Assembly (NCBI GenBank): GCA_021787505.1
Contig: JAJYLU010000137.1
Coordinates: 1-5,914 of the forward strand
Direction of reading: 5' to 3'
From: Nitrospirota bacterium
GTDB lineage: Bacteria; Nitrospirota; Thermodesulfovibrionia; Thermodesulfovibrionales; UBA6898
DNA: 5,914 nt
The notes below the pieces were generated by a model that did not search any database, was not told where the DNA came from, and saw only the letters and a program-made list of their open reading frames with translations. Both the position numbers and the translations under genes were made by a program. Each line of letters opens with the position of its first letter. The first letter of the stretch is position 1. Positions 5,638-5,914 of this stretch are shown in pieces.

Positions 5638-5667
5638 TTGACATATATAGATAAGTTACGATACAAT
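5638..5667 (+). promoter_or_regulatory. Near-consensus promoter reading into the tandem repeat array
   Basis: TTGACA (5638-5643), 18-bp spacer, TACAAT (5662-5667, 5 of 6). The predicted start is at about 5674-5676, directly at the left border of the first repeat unit (5677). No ribosome site or credible ORF follows, so the product may be a non-coding RNA. Confidence 0.6.
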
Positions 5668-5676
5668 CTTATTGCC

Positions 5677-5914
5677 GTAACCAAACAAACAATTGGTTAT
5701 GTTTGGCTTAATAAGATCAAATTAGCTTGGAATTGATCACTGGAAGTCAATTAGAACTGCTTGAGCTTAATTTGGCAGCTTAGTTCTAATTGGGATTAGA
5801 AGCGTAACCAAGCAAACAATTGGTTATGTTTGGCTCAATAAGATCAAATTAGCTTGGAATTGATCATTGGAAGTCAATTAGAACTGCTTGAGCTTAATTT
5901 GGCAGCTTAGTTCT
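5677..5914 (+). repeat. Tandem array of 127-bp structured repeats (two copies visible, cut by window end)
   Basis: Positions 5677-5787 recur at 5804-5914 with a period of 127 bp. The 111 shared bases differ at three places (5685/5812, 5709/5836, 5740/5867), and 16 bp lie between the copies. Each unit holds three inverted repeats. The first is TAACCAA/TTGGTTA (5678-5684, 5693-5699). The second is GATCAA/TTGATC (5715-5720, 5733-5738), extendable with one bulge. The third is AATTAGAACT/AGTTCTAATT (5749-5758, 5782-5791). All three differences are outside these stems. The period is not a multiple of three and the units contain stops, so it does not encode a repeat protein. The repeat runs to the last base of the window, so the copy number is unknown. 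I do not recognise the family. Confidence 0.85.

Larger units (their letters stand above)
4142..5914. mobile_element. tRNA-proximal end of an integrated genetic element
   Basis: A tyrosine recombinase next to and reading into tRNA-Arg(CCT), an excisionase-like remnant, a small regulator and AT-rich DNA beyond mark an integrative element or prophage-like island. Base composition drops visibly from the GC-rich core genes to the AT-rich right end. tRNA-Arg(CCT) is an established target (argW in E. coli hosts such an element). The far boundary is outside the window. The integration module looks damaged, so the element is probably fixed. Confidence 0.65.

Noticed and set aside
5466..5684. Minus-strand ORF of 72 codons upstream of the regulator
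   Set aside because: No Shine-Dalgarno sequence, biased low-complexity lysine and asparagine content, and overlap with the plus-strand array promoter.
5416..5736. Plus-strand ORF of 106 codons with a hydrophobic segment
   Set aside because: It starts at a TTG without a ribosome site inside the opposite promoter, has no recognisable domain, and its end runs into the repeat unit. The hydrophobic run comes from T-rich DNA.
5677..5914. CRISPR array or integron attC array
   Set aside because: The repeat is 111 bp with a 16-bp interval, the reverse of CRISPR proportions. The attC end motifs RYYYAAC and GTTRRRY are not found at the unit borders, and no cassette ORF lies between the copies.

Overview
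The window looks like bacterial chromosome on its left two thirds and the tRNA-proximal end of an integrated mobile element on its right third. The left part carries conserved housekeeping genes with GC-rich codons: a primary sigma factor, a LysM protein, a YhcC/YtqA-type radical SAM enzyme, a nitroreductase and a SLOG/TIGR00725 protein. The rpoD type and the LysM protein style suggest Nitrospirota or Desulfobacterota (former Deltaproteobacteria). That is a family-level impression from protein sequence, not a proven assignment.

Layout of the core part (1-4169). The 3' end of rpoD (+) runs convergently into a secreted LysM protein (-), with four bases between the stop codons. The LysM gene and the radical SAM gene (+) diverge from a compact intergenic region with two back-to-back sigma-70-like promoters. 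The radical SAM gene converges on a nitroreductase (-). A 254-bp gap then holds a perfect inverted repeat and a 39-codon ORF with a full Shine-Dalgarno sequence. It is followed by the TIGR00725 gene (+), a hairpin, and tRNA-Arg(CCT) with its own UUCG-loop terminator. Several starts were moved from the longest ORF: LysM to ATG 1714, radical SAM to ATG 1833, nitroreductase to GTG 3329, TIGR00725 to TTG 3584.

Layout of the element (about 4142 to the window end). tRNA-Arg(CCT) is the insertion site. A tyrosine recombinase gene on the minus strand reads back into the tRNA, so its last 22 codons are antisense tRNA. Upstream of it, on the same strand and overlapping, lie a truncated excisionase-like helix-turn-helix ORF and a ribbon-helix-helix regulator. 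These are driven by a near-consensus promoter that carries two 11-bp direct repeats exactly 22 bp apart, probably the regulator's own operator. The integrase lacks its N-terminal arm-binding domain and has no ribosome binding site. The excisionase lacks its C-terminal part, and the two overlap out of frame. The simplest reading is a deletion that fused xis to int and probably immobilised the element.

The most unusual part is the AT-rich right end (5638-5914). A strong plus-strand promoter is followed, at the predicted transcription start, by a tandem array of 127-bp units, of which two are visible and the array is cut by the window end. Each unit can fold into three hairpins. The three differences between the copies all fall outside the predicted stems, and 127 is not a multiple of three, so this looks like a transcribed non-coding structured repeat. 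I do not recognise it as a known family, and what lies downstream would decide what it is.
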